From Lethocerus indicus (Eukaryota; Arthropoda; Insecta; Hemiptera; Belostomatidae): DNA of 64,000 nt. The notes beneath the pieces are model-generated. The model was given only the letters and a program-made list of their open reading frames with translations. It had not been told where the DNA came from and did no database searches. Below are positions 37,503-50,599 of the stretch, in pieces. The translations under genes were made by a program, and so were the position numbers. Where the stretch lies: positions 28,964,954-29,028,953 of the forward strand of contig JACDQD010000005.1 in assembly GCA_019843655.1 (NCBI GenBank), in the 5' to 3' direction. How positions within the stretch are numbered: the stretch's first letter is position 1; each line of letters begins with the position of its first letter.

Positions 37503-39852
37503 AAATGGAGCGGTAAACTAGAACCGAATAGCGGATCGGTTTGTTTAACCCTGGAATACCCGCGGTTTGGAAATATATGTGTAAGAAATTCGCGTCGCAA
37601 TCGAGCACTGAAAATTCGCCGGAAAACTGGAACCGGAGGTAGTTTTATTACGCAAGGGTATAACATACGACTTGTGTAAAAGTCCGGGTTTCCCTACATA
37701 GAAATACGAATTTACACGTCCATGTGACTCATAAGGCCAAAACTGGGTAATCATTGCGAATTCTATCGCTAAACATATCGAAATTATGTTAAACGCCAAT
37801 GCCACCCCCGGAATTGGACATATTTGAGGGTGTGTGTAATCGAGAACTATATCCCCCGGCAGAGTCTAAGAAATTAAAAATAATATTCACCTACAATTTA
37901 CGACCACGCGATATCTTAATTAAGAGTACCTAGATCGTAAATAACGTGTTCAGAGTGCGGATCGGCTAATGTTTCCAGGTTATGACCGTTTAGCGTTAAA
38001 CGTCGGAACGGGGCGCGTGGAATAATTTATCCGCGTTAATGGAGATCTAACACCGGGCGGTATCGGATGCACTGGGCGTATAAACGGCGTGTACAACAAT
38101 CGTCCGGGCATTAATTAGCGGTCGGAAGGGGAAGAGCTCTCCGGGCTTGTCCTTTTGTAATTCTAATTGGAGCGGGAACAACGCGCGAGGCCCCCGGAAG
38201 GAGCGGCTCGCTTCTGCTCGTGAATTAACAATTAGACGGGGCGTTAACAGAACAATTAACACGGCGGTATCGGCCCCACCTTTTGTGCCGGCCCGGTTCT
38301 CATATTAATTGCCGGCATTGTTTTACAAGTGGCGACTATATCAACATTTTTTTTGCGCTTCAATTCCTTCCTGTTGCCTTTTAATTGGGAGCCGCCGTTT
38401 GCCACTCCAACAAGACGGAACTAATAACTCCTTATCTCTCGTACCCACTGTCGGCACAAACGTTCGCGTCAACACGTTTTAACAATTGGCCGCGTCGCGG
38501 TGAATGGGCCGCCACTGATTTATTTCCACATTCCGTTCACATCGCGTGCTCCAGTCACAGACGGGATTAGCACTCGCGCGTTGAAATATTTCAACCAGCG
38601 ATCTATTACAAACGAAGTAGCCAGTTTATAATATGAATTTCAGCGGATCAGATCTAATATCGCACGTAGATTTAATTTATGATGTGCACACTGGATTTAT
38701 CCAAAACCGGGCGCGCATGGAAGTAAGAACGGCCGAAAATGGCCGACGCCCCCTTCTAATAGGGCTCCCCCGCGCGTTCGTTAGAAACAAATGTGGCGCC
38801 CGGACGCGTCATTGGCCGATTGGCCCGACCCTCGGGGGCCGGCATAAATTTGTTACGGGGGCGAGCAAGTTAAGCATCATAAAAAAAGGCAACCCCCTCC
38901 GAATGGGAAGGGAGGGGGCGGCTGGCGGGGATAATCTTCTCGCCGTGAGAGCGGTGCCTGTGGGGGTTGTGGAGAATAAGAAAACTGCTGGGGAGATTTG
39001 TTTTTTCGCCTCCCTCTCCCGTCCACCCACCCCCAAAGAAGCCCTTATAAATTTATAGTATAACTACTTCCCGGAGGCGAAACTCTTATTAAAATACATG
39101 CAAAGGCCGAGCCCGGAAGATCCGAAAGGCGGCCTCCCCTCAGCTTTCGCTCTAATCTTGTGGGGGCGCGGAGCGTGTATACATATAAAAAAGGCCTCAC
39201 CCGCCCTTATTCCTTCTTCTCCGCGCTTATTTCCTCCCCTTTTTTCTTATCTCGGCCTCCCTTCTCTTTTTTCCCTTTACTTATAGTCTGTATTTCATAC
39301 CGTGGAGCGATTTTTTTTAAGGGTGGCGGCGGGTGGAAGGGAGGCGCTCCTGATAAAGTTAAGCGTAAGAAGGGAGGGAGGAAAGGCGGCGAGATTATGA
39401 AAAGACGGAGCCCGTTATGTCCCCTCCCGGGGTGCGAATCCAGAACCTATACATCACAATATACGCGGGAAAATAAACCCGAATAAATTATACAGCAGTG
39501 TTCTGAGAAGAACTTATGAAAAGGGGGAAATTTATTTGTGACTGCGTTTCCTTCTATCTAATACAAACTTCGTTTAAGGTTTTCAAATAAAAACAACGAA
39601 GGATTTATATTAAAGAGAAATGTATAGCACTGTCCGATTAGGGTAAAGAAAAAGCAATCGGTTCTCTCAAGTAAGTTTGGCATTAAAGTTCAATCCCCTC
39701 CAATTTATCTCCTACGGTCACCTTCACAATTCCCCATTTCCGAGTTGCAGTAAGTGGGTTGGAACTGATAAATTTAGAAGTAGGGATAAAGCGTGTAAAA
39801 CAGAGCCGGCGGGTGCGGCCATTAGGGGCCTAAACTGTTTTTATTGTGAGTG

Positions 39853-39870
39853 CGGGGGCCGGGGCCGGGG
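39853..39870 (+). other. GGGGCC triplicate, G-quadruplex type
   Basis: Three near-perfect GGGGCC units occur in tandem. With only three long G runs plus nearby G-rich sequence, quadruplex formation is possible but not certain. Confidence 0.45.
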
Positions 39871-40374
39871 CATCGCCTTAACCTAACCCCAGAAAACCCC
39901 CCGGGGCCCTCCGAATTTACATTAATCCTTAAGCGACCCTCGCCAATTGGACGGGTGATTCATCCGCCCCCGCTCTTTGAATATCGATAGGGTCCTGTGG
40001 GGAGGAAGGGGCAAAAAAACGGCGTTTTTTATGACTCAATATAGATAGATTCGTCCAAATCGGTCGAATATTATTGCATAAGCCCGATTGCGACATAAGG
40101 CCCAACTTATTTCTTCTCTTATTCGTAGGCACCCCACCAAATGGTAAACATTACAACTGCACCATTACATTAATTGGCAACATACAAATCTCTTATATTA
40201 AATGCAAAATCAAGCGCAGTCATATTTTAATATTACTTTAATATAGAGCGCAAAAAATTTTATTGAAAATTCAGGGTCGAACCGGAAAAACCCTACAATC
40301 GAGTTTTCTCGATGATAAAAACTATCTATAGATACCAATTTGGAATGGTTGTCCTCGAAGGTACAAAATATTGT

Positions 40375-40390
40375 GATTCTTGGAAGAATC
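40375..40390. repeat. short inverted repeat
   Basis: GATTCTT and AAGAATC are perfect complements around GG. Two outer G-T wobbles could extend the pairing. Confidence 0.4.
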
Positions 40391-41404
40391 GTGAAGGAAG
40401 AAGATCACAAAAAGCGTCATCTTAATGTACCGTTTCTGCACTCTTCCGATTGTATCAAATTAATGTGCAAACATCGTCTTTCTTGTCAATAGGGACGGTA
40501 TTACCCATCGTGGACAATAACAAACGAGAACTCCTATGGATTCAAATAAATATTTTCCCCTCTGTTACGAACAAATTTGTACGCATACATGCACGAGCGA
40601 TACATCAAAGGCGGCGGCATCGGGTGAAACTTATCTGCGCCAGGGAGGGGAGAGGAGGAGCGCGGCATGGCCCGTAGCCGAATTTAACTATTTTGTTAAC
40701 GGAGTCGTTTCCTGGGGGGGAGGAAAGGGACAAGGGCTGAGAATAAGGGCCGTAATGGCCGACGAGGGTATTGTCGGAGGAGGACGGCTATAAAATACAG
40801 GAGAAAAAAAAACTATAGCGGGAGGGGAGGGCGAGGAAATTGGACAGCGGGCGAACAAGAAGGGGTGGCGGTAGTTGTTAGCCCGTGGGGTAAAATGTGG
40901 ATCACGTTTCGAGTCAATTTTTCTGCGAGGAAAGTGCGGCCGCCCGGGGCCTCCAGAGTGTAGTAAAGGAGGGCGACTTTGTAGCCGGGATGAGGCGGGG
41001 GCAGGGGAGGGAGCCCAATTTGTTTATCCGCCCCTTCGCACGTATGCGAAGAATTCTAATCAGACGTTGACTTAGAGGGGGACGTCGCAGGCCGAGTCTT
41101 AATATCCTCCGTAGTTTCTTAAACCGGAGAACGCCGGAACGGAGCCCGTTAAGACGTTGCACCGAGTGCGGGCGTCCGCTCTCGTGGAAAATAACGTATT
41201 AATATTCGTCAAAATTTTACGAGCCCTATAAAGAGATAAGATTTCGATGTCGAAGTTGATTTTCCGCCACTTCCCCCCCCCGGCTTTTAATTAAATTCCC
41301 GGGTCACTGCCAGACGTACTGCCCATCTAGTATTCCCTATCACGACCCGATCCGGAGCCGGCCGGGGAGAACGTGAAGTTCATTAGGCGGCCGCGGTAAC
41401 GAAT

Positions 41405-41527
41405 GGGGGGAGAGGAGGAGGAGGAGAAGGAGGAATGGACTCGGAGTGATGAGGATCGAGAGAGAGAGAAAGAGAGAGGGGGGGGTTCGGGTTGAGAAGG
41501 GGGCAGAAAGGGAAACGAGAGGAAGAG
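41405..41527. repeat. purine-rich tract with (GGA)n and (GA)n
   Basis: Over about 120 bp the plus strand is almost wholly A and G: (GGA)n first, then GA with an 8-G run. The matching minus-strand frame gives Ser/Pro/Leu-rich low complexity. Confidence 0.85.
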
Positions 41528-44090
41528 AGTTTACGGCGGGTAGTAAAACTAATTAGGCAATTAATAGGCGTATTAGCGGCCGGTGGGAGGCCAGGGACGC
41601 TGGAAACTGCCGGGGTGATCGTAAAAACTGGATTTATCGTTTGGTAACAAATCCTCCGGTTGTGTGGAAGAATCCGAGGGAGGGGCCCGCACCGGCGTGG
41701 GCGGACCGGACCGCTGAACATTTAAAGAAAACTGTCGCCGGGTATTGCCGCCAAAATAATTGCCAGAAACAGAGACACACGGCCGTATATTTACGATATA
41801 TTACTTCGCACTTTATTTTCCTAGACCCGACGCTCACTTAACGTTTAAAGTAATACAGAAAATCCGGGTGTGCCATAACCTGGATCGATTTACTTTAGTT
41901 GCAGCTTTACGTTGTCTATATAAATGAAAATATTTTAAATTAATAGCGGTTATTGGCAATGAATAAATGTATCACGCAATCGAATAATGAGAACATAATT
42001 CTTAGAGTACCAAAATGCAATAAAAGATATCTAGATAGAATTTCCAATGCGGATAATTGAACGTTATTGGTACTATCATTATTCTACGCCGTCTTCTTCA
42101 ATCGGAATTTAATCCATTCCGTCGATTCCACCCCCGACCGATGTCACTTATATAAGCGGCGGTTATTATTAGGGTTGTCGGTGGGGGAGACTCGTTAAAA
42201 CAACGCATTTTTTCGGTGCCCCTTTAACAATTGGCCGCGCATGAACTTTCGACAGCCGGACGAAATCGGCGCCGAGTCGAAATTCGTATTGGCGTGAACC
42301 CGTCGCGGTCCGTTCCTGTCACGTCGCTAATTGTCGGCTCCGTTGATTGCAGGGGTCTCTGTTTAGCCGGGGGTCACACCCGAGGCTTCCTTCACGACAC
42401 ATACAAACCGGCGTGGACAATCGGTAAACGCCGAAGGGGGCGGCACGAAGGGGTGCGCACTCAGTGAGACCTACCGCTAACCAGCAGAGGTCACCAGGCC
42501 CACCGGACATTCCCGCCTAGACTTTACGCGACAAAATTACAACCTAACAACGATCCTCGTGTAATTTACCCGATTTAACAATACGTTGTTAATCGGACCC
42601 GTCTGTAATAACTTGAAACTTCGTGTATTAGGAAACCTACCTATTCTCTTTGTGTATTGGGATGCATTAGTCGTAACTTCGGTACATTAAGATGTGTATA
42701 TTCCGCTCGATGATAGTAATAGACTCCCCTCTCATTAAAAGTACCGCATTCGGCTGAATTTATTTGCCGGTAGAAAATTGTTTCCTTCGAATTTCTCGCA
42801 ACCGATACCTTGAACCGATATTCCGTCCCATTTTCCCAGATTTCATTGTTGCGCGCCGTAATGGATTTTCCGATTCTCATTCCCTTATTTTTTTCTCTCT
42901 CACCTCAGTCGGGATTTTTCCTATTCGACTTTCACCTTTGATTTCGACGTCGGCTGATATGAATTGATTCTGTACGGTCCGTTGTTGCGAAAGGCCCTCC
43001 AAAGCTTCACATATACGCCGCGTCAAAATAAGCATTTGTAAATTATTTATGGATCTATCCTCTGTCCAACAGATGCTTGCAATTACTGCAATTAAAGTTC
43101 ACTCAATATTTATACACCGATTTATGACGATTACTGTACGTTATTGGTGTCAGCTTTTTGAAACCGGGCTCTTAATGTACATACTCAGTCAATTAAGGAT
43201 GTGCAGTAGTAATGCTCTTCTTACGGAAGAAATAATTTAATAGTATACCATTGTAACTATAATAGTAAATTAAATATATCTATTGCCTATCCGCGAACGG
43301 AAAAAAAGAACGGCTACACCAGTTTACTTAAAATATGGCCTTTTCATTAAAATGTGGACTTTACCAAAGCCGTTTGCATATTTCCATTAATGTAGCCGGA
43401 CTCCTCGGGGATCAATTCACATATCGGAGACAGATATTTAGTGGCTCGGAGCACAAAGGGAAATGAAAAAAAGGCAAAAAGAAATACGGAAAATATTACA
43501 ATTAACGGGAAATATATTACAAGCTTTTGACGTTTAGTCGCCGGGAGGGGGTGAGGAACGCCCATTCAGGAGTCCCGAGCCCGAGTCGAGCGGTTAATCA
43601 TTCCTTTATTAATTTAAAACCGGTAGTACTCGTAATTTTGCTTTTTTACGAGGAGAATCGGGGCCCGGCGGGATCGAATGGGAAGGGGGGGGGACTCAAA
43701 TTGTGATTTGTGGACGGCCGAAAAAGGAAAACGGGTAGCCCGGGACGTAAATATACCGTAGGACCGGGGGGGGGAGGACGCGTTCGGAAAAGAGGAACGG
43801 AAACGCTGGAAGGAAATTAGAAATAGGGTTTATAGGCGAGGAAATAAAGAAGGTAACGTACGAATACGGCGAATAGGGAGGTGTACAGAAAAGGAATTAC
43901 GAAGCGAAATCGAGCCGGAAAGAATTCGGCAGAGATGAAAGGGGCGAGGAAGAGGAATATAGAGAGGGAGGGAGCGATACTGGAGGGAGGAGGCGGTGTG
44001 TTACAATAATTGATGGCGGTGTGTCGGCTGTTGGCGGGCCCGGGGAGTGCGTGGCTCGGCCCACTTAAGGAATTGCCGACCCGACGGTGA

Positions 44091-44127
44091 ACCGACGCTC
44101 GGGTAGCGACGCTCGCGAACCGACCCT
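44091..44127 (+). repeat. three short direct repeats
   Basis: ACCGACGCTC, GCGACGCTC and ACCGACCCTC lie in close succession, with a CGACSCTC core repeated three times. This is either a local slippage product or a site cluster. Confidence 0.4.
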
Positions 44128-44527
44128 CCGCCGAGACCCCGGCATAAATAATAAATAAGGATTAGCGCCGGAGAAGCCGACAATGCTGTTTACTCGGTCC
44201 GAGGGAATTTTCATGGCGGAAAAGCCCCGAAGGAGGGCCCCGGAAAGAACGGCCAACAATACGCCCCGCGCTTAATTTTTAAAAGGCGCCCCCTCTTTCT
44301 CGTCCTAACTCGAGACGTGGGCAATCGAGTCGAAATATACAAATGTATGCCACCGCGAAATTGTTACTTTACTACTATATTTTCCGAGTCGGTCCGAGTA
44401 CGGAGGTACGTGGATATCCTGAAATCGTCGCTATTCGGGAATTATTTAAGGAGACTCGGCGACGACGGAGGCGCTTATTGAAATTCCGGGCGATGGAAGG
44501 CGGAGGGCCGGCAAAAAACGGTGACCG

Positions 44528-44584
44528 GGGAGGAGGAGGAGGAGGTGGATGAGGAGGAGGACGAGGCCGGGGATGGAGGAGGAG
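44528..44584. repeat. (GGA)n-rich tract
   Basis: GGA triplets, with GAT and GAC interruptions, cover about 55 bp. They encode poly-Glu/Gly in overlapping frames, which I regard as composition artefacts. Confidence 0.8.
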
Positions 44585-45822
44585 TGTGCGGACCGGGCCG
44601 GCCGGCCGCCTATCAATCACCGGCACTCGGTCTCGTCTCCGGTCGGCCGCTGCTCACTGACCCCCGTCCACTCATTTCAAGACACAATGCCGTATGTAAA
44701 TCCATCGCGCGCCCCCGTGATGGATCGCGTCCTCAACCCGCGGGTTTTCATTATCTTTTTCTCCCCCGCGCCGGGAGAGGGGGGGCCTTTGTCCAGAGGC
44801 GGTCAAATTAATGCGCGCCTATTAAAATTCGAAGAGCCCGTTTGTTGTGTGCCCGTGTGAGTCGGGCGGGAGGGGATTAGAAATTCAAATTCCCGTTCCC
44901 CCCCTCGGTGTTTGCCGAGATTTGACCTTGGTCGTCTCATTACCCGGCCCCAGACGGGTGACATTTGAATTTGTAATTTGAAGAACGCTGTCTGTCACAC
45001 GGACCGCCCCCCCTCCCCGCCTCCCACCGTCGGATTAATGGCCGGCGGGAAATTCGCTAAGTGGGCCCCGGCCCTCCCGCACCGCACACCCTCGTTAGCG
45101 GCCACACTACACTATATCTCCCCACGGGCTTAGCCTCCTCATTCATAATGTTAGGCCGGCCCTACTCGCCTATATCGATTAGAATTGAAAACCCTACTCC
45201 GTACGGACTAAGCATTTTCTCCACGTTTCCAGACGTCCATCTAATGAAATACCGAGTAGGGAAAAAGGAGGAATATTACGAACGCGGTTCTGAGTAATAC
45301 AGTTAAAAATTTCGTCCCCTCTTTTACGTTGGAATTAGCGACCGATTTTAGGTATCATCCCTACGTTATTCTTTAATTTTGGCCGTTCGACTCCGCCTCC
45401 CGACTGTGGCACGCGTTCCGACCCGAACCGGGACCCCGAGATAGTACTTAAAGTTAAATTATCGCCCGATAGGACCGCGGGACAGAAACGAATGCCGTCC
45501 CGGAATCTAAATCGAAGCCGTGTGTAGCTGTGTGTACACACCAATATGTCCGAGATCCGGGGCAGTTTATTGTTGTCCGGCCGCCCCGAACAATGGCCGT
45601 TTGCATATATTGTTTTAGGTATATAGGGGACGGAGGAGCCGGCCTGTCGGTACCGACTATAAGTCAGGGCCACGCCCCGGTACACGGGTACGCATCGGCC
45701 CCTACACCGCTCGGGTTATCGCGGCCACAGATAATGCGAACGGTGCACGCTCTTTATCTGAACGCTGTGGACCTGGCGTAGGTGGCCGCCGCCCCTTTAT
45801 GGCCCTCACCCTCCTCCGGAGC

Positions 45823-45844
45823 ACTCACTCACTCACTCACTCAC
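45823..45844. repeat. (ACTC)n tetranucleotide repeat
   Basis: Five ACTC units occur in tandem. The only clean tetranucleotide repeat besides the (GATA)n at 56.1 kb. Confidence 0.9.
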
Positions 45845-46764
45845 CTGGCCTATTAGGTTTATAGTCGCGGGACCAGTCCAGCCGAACTTAAATGTTAATC
45901 GGAATCGCATCTAATCGAAGCCAAGTGACTCATCGCGGCGTATGAAATCGTTACCAACACATGTTATATATCATCTTCTCTGATATCCTCCCGGGAAGGA
46001 TAAGCACGACAACACCCGAGGGTCAACATTCGTTACTAGATTTCATTGAGTCCCGAATTCATTATAGAACACAACAATTTTTCGACAAAATTATGTCAAA
46101 TACAACTTTCTGAAATTAAATTTCCGGCGTGAAATCGGTATTATTTGCACTATTTAGGAACAGCGTCACCTGCTCGAGATAGTAAGATATCCTCGATCTT
46201 AATAATTTATAATTCGAACGAGTGGAGACTTGCAGAGGGCATTACGTGTAAATCTGTCCCCCCTCATACATTTGTCATCTCCTTAGGAAAAGAAAAAGGA
46301 AGAAGAGGGGAAAAGAAAAAAAAGGGTCGACCGAATCGATTCGAGAACTAGTCCGGTGCATATCTGAAGCTCGGATCGCGACCGTTCTCATATTTATAGA
46401 ACCTTGTTTGAAATTCTTGTATACTATTTTTGCTGCCCCCGAGAGAAGGGGAGAAGGAGAAGAAAGGCGGTAATAAACCACGGGGAGGATTTCCACTGAG
46501 TTCGGTATTTTATCGCTCGCCGCATTTATAAACAGTCGGAGCCCCCCCCCCCGCCGGCCGTTCCGGGTGTGAAGAGGGTATTAAACATTTATTCCGAAAC
46601 CCGGCCGGCCCGCCTGCTTTCAGCCGTACTCCATTCTTGTGTATTTATAAGTGATTTACGGTGGCCGGCCAGAAGAGACCGAGGTTGTTGTGTTTGTGTC
46701 CCGTTGACACAGCGCCTCCTCTATTAATTATGGGGACACTGACCACCACGCACACATGTCACCA

Positions 46765-46767
<3 letters not shown>

Positions 46768-46799
<32 letters not shown>
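46768..46799. repeat. (AC)n microsatellite
   Basis: About 32 bp of AC dinucleotide, the only long AC tract in the window; GA/CT is by far the dominant dinucleotide class. It lies 120 bp upstream of the hairpin at 46919. Confidence 0.97.
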
Positions 46800-46801
<2 letters not shown>

Positions 46802-46918
46802 CTATCCTGCCCCAAATCACTCAAATACAGACTTTTACTACTTCACTACAACTTAAAATGACGCATCATTAATATTCCTCTGTACACTTCATTCCACTAC
46901 CGCCTATACCGCTGACGA

Positions 46919-46990
46919 GCGGTTCTCCTGTACCTGGCAGTATAACTGAGAGTACAAATTTTACAAACTTCCAGGTACGGGAAGCGCCGC
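46919..46990 (+). ncRNA. candidate microRNA-like hairpin
   Basis: The 5' arm 46919-46941 and the 3' arm 46967-46990 form about 21 pairs, including two G-U pairs, with two single mismatches and one 1-nt bulge around a 25-nt loop. The core GTACCTGG (46930-46937) pairs exactly with CCAGGTAC (46971-46978), and GCGG at the base pairs with CCGC. The G-U pairs become A-C mismatches on the other strand, so the plus strand folds better. Length, arm size and the spread of small mismatches fit an animal microRNA precursor. I do not recognise the arms as a known family. Expression is not shown by sequence, and it could be a chance or other structured element. Confidence 0.35.
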
Positions 46991-49600
46991 ATTTAATATT
47001 AATATATATTTATACGTAGGGAAGGTGGGGGGGGGGACGAGATTAACAAGACGATATAAACAAAAGGGTCAGACCATTAAACGTGACGCGGGGGAATAAC
47101 GAAGAGAGCACACCTGTTTTAGAAGTTATTCAAATACTCGGAGCGGGTAATTGACAGAGCCCCATGGGAGTCTATTGTTCGGGCCGGAGAGATAGAGACG
47201 GAGAATAGAGGAATCGGAAAGGGGGGAAAGAGAGGGAAAGAAAGAGATAAGAGAGGTGTACCCCCATTTAAATACGGGGCCTCCTCTTTCTATTGAAGGT
47301 GTCGGAGAACAAACAATGGCCGACGCCTCGGACTCAAGCTCGGACGGCTCTTTGTTTGCATTTGAATAATAACAGAGCCAACGGCTAAATATGGACCATT
47401 TTATCGACACGGGGGGAACATGCCCAATTACGAGGAAGGCTCGTTACAACTGATGTTTTATAACGTCAGCCGGAAGGATTTAGCAGGCTAACTAAGTTCG
47501 GTGACGTTTCATGGGTTCGGCTTCTTCGTAGAGATAAATAAATATAATAATTCTACGACCGAAGCCGGTTTCTATAATACGAGGTTTTAGTATGTAGCTA
47601 AGGAAGGTCGATGAACAATCCTCCATATGAAAATGTACAATTAGGTAATTTGCCCTAGTCACCCTAAAGATCACAACGTGCTATGGATTAGAAGGTAACA
47701 AAGAGAACAAATACTTGCGCAAATATATGACAATATATGAAAATAATTAAGAAACTATATAAAATAAGAAACCCAGCGAATTTATATTCGGGCACGAAAA
47801 ATTTATAAACGGTGTGGAGGGTTGAAAAAATCGAATTGATGGCCACTTGTCTTAGTAATTTGAAAGCGGTTAATCCTTCGTCAATTATATAATAAGATAA
47901 GGCAATAATCACAATTCCCGTAAGAAAACGTAATTATTCGTGTTGCTGCAGCGCCGTCTCTGTTACCGGTTATTCAACGAAGCGGGTCGGGCCCACTTAA
48001 AGGGGGGCGTAATTAAAGGCATTTTCAGTATTTAGGACTCGGGCATTTTAATACCACCAATTTGGATCCGGAACTTGGACATTATTTCGGAGGAAATTTA
48101 AAAACAAAAAAAGAAAAAATTGGCCGCGAATTAAATTTATACGGCCGGCGTCCCAATCACACTTCGATGTAACGGGTAAAACGCGAAATTAGGAACGAAT
48201 CGCGAGAAACTTGCAATAAGGAGAGTCAGCGTGAAAATCCGTTATGTAGATACTTTGCGTCTTCCTGTCGGTTAAGTCAATACTTAATACGGATGGAAAG
48301 AGTTGAGATAACAAAACAGTATCAGGAGTTAAAATATTTGCATCCATCAATGAGGACACTGTTAGGAAATGGCTTAAGAAATGTCATAACACGATTTTTA
48401 CGCTAGGGTACTACTGACGATGACAAGAAGCAGTAAATTTAGTATCTCACTTAGAACTTAACTAGTGATGCAAATACGAAAATTTTAATTAACTGCTGAT
48501 ACTTGTCATTCATGGCTTTCCTGCGCCCTCGATTGCATTCCTTCAGGAAGCACTTTCCGGGCAGATTATGTTTTCATCGCCGTCGTTACCGGATCAGGCG
48601 ATCCGCGAAGTGAAAGTCAAAATATTCCATCAATCACGCTTACGGGTGTGACGCTGGCCCATCTTGCCGAGGGTTGGGGGGCTGGGTTTTTATGGAACGT
48701 CCCGCCTAATTATGTTTCGCGAGGCGACCCATTCCATTAGTCATCTTCACGTCCCGATCTCGGATCCCGGAGGACCACCGTCCGTTCCCCTATCCGCAAG
48801 GGCCACCATTGTTCCAGAACCGGCGTAAACCGACCCTCTCCCCCTGGCTTCGTCATATTGTTTCTTTTTTTATATATATTTCAAGTCGGACCCATTTCCA
48901 GTGTACTCAACCGGCTGGATAGAATATTCTGTTAACGCGAAGTAAGGAATAACAAGGATTTTAGAAAAATCTGCCTCCACGTACACTTCGGTGAAATATC
49001 CTGTACCAGGAATATATCCTGACAATAGACCGAATCCATATCTTTCAAAGCGATTTGGAGAAAAATTATTCCAAACATGTTTAATTCGCCACGGAAGCGT
49101 TCCTGATCGTTCTGAATCGTTTCCCTCTAAGACTTATAGCAACACACACAGCGAAGCTTCCTCAGGCCCAACCAAGGAGTGTCTGCATATTTTCTAAAAG
49201 TGCGGTCAACCACCCGGACAAATTAGTGTATAGAGAATAAGTTCGACAAAAATGTCCCGCCATAATAGCGCTATTGTGCTGTCAAAGGGAACATGAGCCG
49301 GTGTCAAGGATAAAACCCGAGAAAATCCCGCAAGATCTAAACAAAAGCGGAGTTTGTTACCGGATGATTTTAATACATGCATTAGTTTCTTACAAATTCG
49401 ACCAGAATTTTTTTCTCCAACCGACGTCCGGGCAGTGATTAATGCTGTCCGAATATTTCAGTCCTGCCGGCCAACATTTGTTTGATATCAAAACTTAATT
49501 ACACTTTAAGGAAGACTAATTGCAGATGTCGTACGGGCGTCAGAAACGATTCACAGAACAATGATAATAACGGGGCGAACAAAAACCGACATTAATTGTT

Positions 49601-49619
49601 AATATTAATAATTAATATT
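49601..49619. repeat. AT-rich inverted repeat
   Basis: AATATTAAT and ATTAATATT are perfect complements around one A. The sequence contains overlapping TTAAT and ATTAA homeodomain-type cores. Confidence 0.45.
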
Positions 49620-50518
49620 CGGGTAGTTTTTTTGATCGAACGGTGCATCTGTCAAAGGACTAATATTCGCATAAATCCTGATTCGGCGCGGAGAGAGACC
49701 GCATTTTTATTTTAATCGCGCGTACAACCGAGTGTACACACCCTTAAATGGAGACCGGAGAGTTGGAACACAACACACGAGCGTCAGCCAGGAGCGTTAG
49801 CGGCCCGTCAAATTAATACGACGTTTATATTTTATATGCACGGCGGGACTACTTAGAGACAATTACAGAACCGAAAAGGAAGTTCCACTCCCTTCTGTTG
49901 GGGGGGGAGGCATTACAGGCCGGTAAACAGGAGACGGTCTCTAATTTTCGAGTTATCAATTTACATTGCCCCTAATTCGGCCGGACGGAGCGGGAGGATT
50001 TGCATTTATGATTTATGACAATGAGGCTCTCCCCCACAACCCCTCACCTGCCAAACTCTCAACCCCCACGCCGCTCACCTAACGCGGAAAATATTATTTC
50101 ATTAGGGCGGCCAATCTTTATTGCCCATCTGGACACGGAGAGTGGCGCCCTTCAGGAGAGCCCATGTCGAAACCGAGCATGCGGCCGAGATCTTTTCAGA
50201 TCTCAGTTTTAGAGTGTTACAGGAGTTTTTATTCTGTTTTCCCTACACAAGAACATTCTGTTCAGAGTGCCGACGGGCAGATTTCACAGTTACTAAAGGA
50301 ATTTTACTTTGGTAACAATGTATGTACTTTTGTGTGCATCTCCGCTCGAGCATATACATATCTATCAATAATAGTGTATTTGACACGGATACATCACAAA
50401 GAAAGTGGTGGGGAGGGGGGCTTCCAATTACAATTTTCCGCCGAGGTATAGAAAAAATTACAATTACAGGGTCCGATTACGGTGCCGGAACGACGACACA
50501 AAAGGAGGCGAGCGATGA

Positions 50519-50567
50519 TCTCTCTCTCTCTTTCATTCTCTCTCTGTCTATGTATCTCTCCCTCTCA

Positions 50568-50599
<32 letters not shown>
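50519..50599. repeat. (CT)n-rich pyrimidine tract
   Basis: About 80 bp of CT with scattered TTT, ATT and GTCTATGTA interruptions, ending in about 28 bp of pure CT. Confidence 0.93.

Larger units (their letters stand above)
29529..41404. other. gene-less unique sequence
   Basis: No gene is recognised. The frame at 30007-30609 (200 codons, beginning with GTG) is Gly/Pro/Arg/Ser-rich and matches no known domain. The minus-strand frame at 34990-35481 (163 codons) is Leu/Ser-rich over purine-rich DNA. G-rich blocks occur at about 30065-30110 and 39853-39870. A GA/GGGA tract is at 36039-36059. Palindromes and inverted repeats at 34508, 37191 and 40375 are listed separately where notable. Confidence 0.55.
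41528..50518. other. gene-less unique sequence
   Basis: No gene is recognised. About 43.5-45.8 kb is GC-rich with purine tracts ((GGA)n at 44528-44584) and CpG-rich direct repeats (44091-44127). About 45.9-49.9 kb is a mosaic with an (ACTC)n tract, an (AC)n tract, an 11-C run (46542-46552) and a 10-G run (47027-47036). The main item is the hairpin at 46919-46990. Confidence 0.6.

Noticed and set aside
38633..39058. 141-codon plus-strand frame
   Set aside because: No known domain; the second half is Gly/Arg-rich by composition.
48793..48843. A plus-strand reading giving LFQNRRKP, like homeodomain helix 3
   Set aside because: The conserved Trp is Leu, and the sequence before it (Pro-rich, PYPQGPP) does not resemble homeodomain helices 1-2. 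No splice-supported exon fits, so it is most likely chance.
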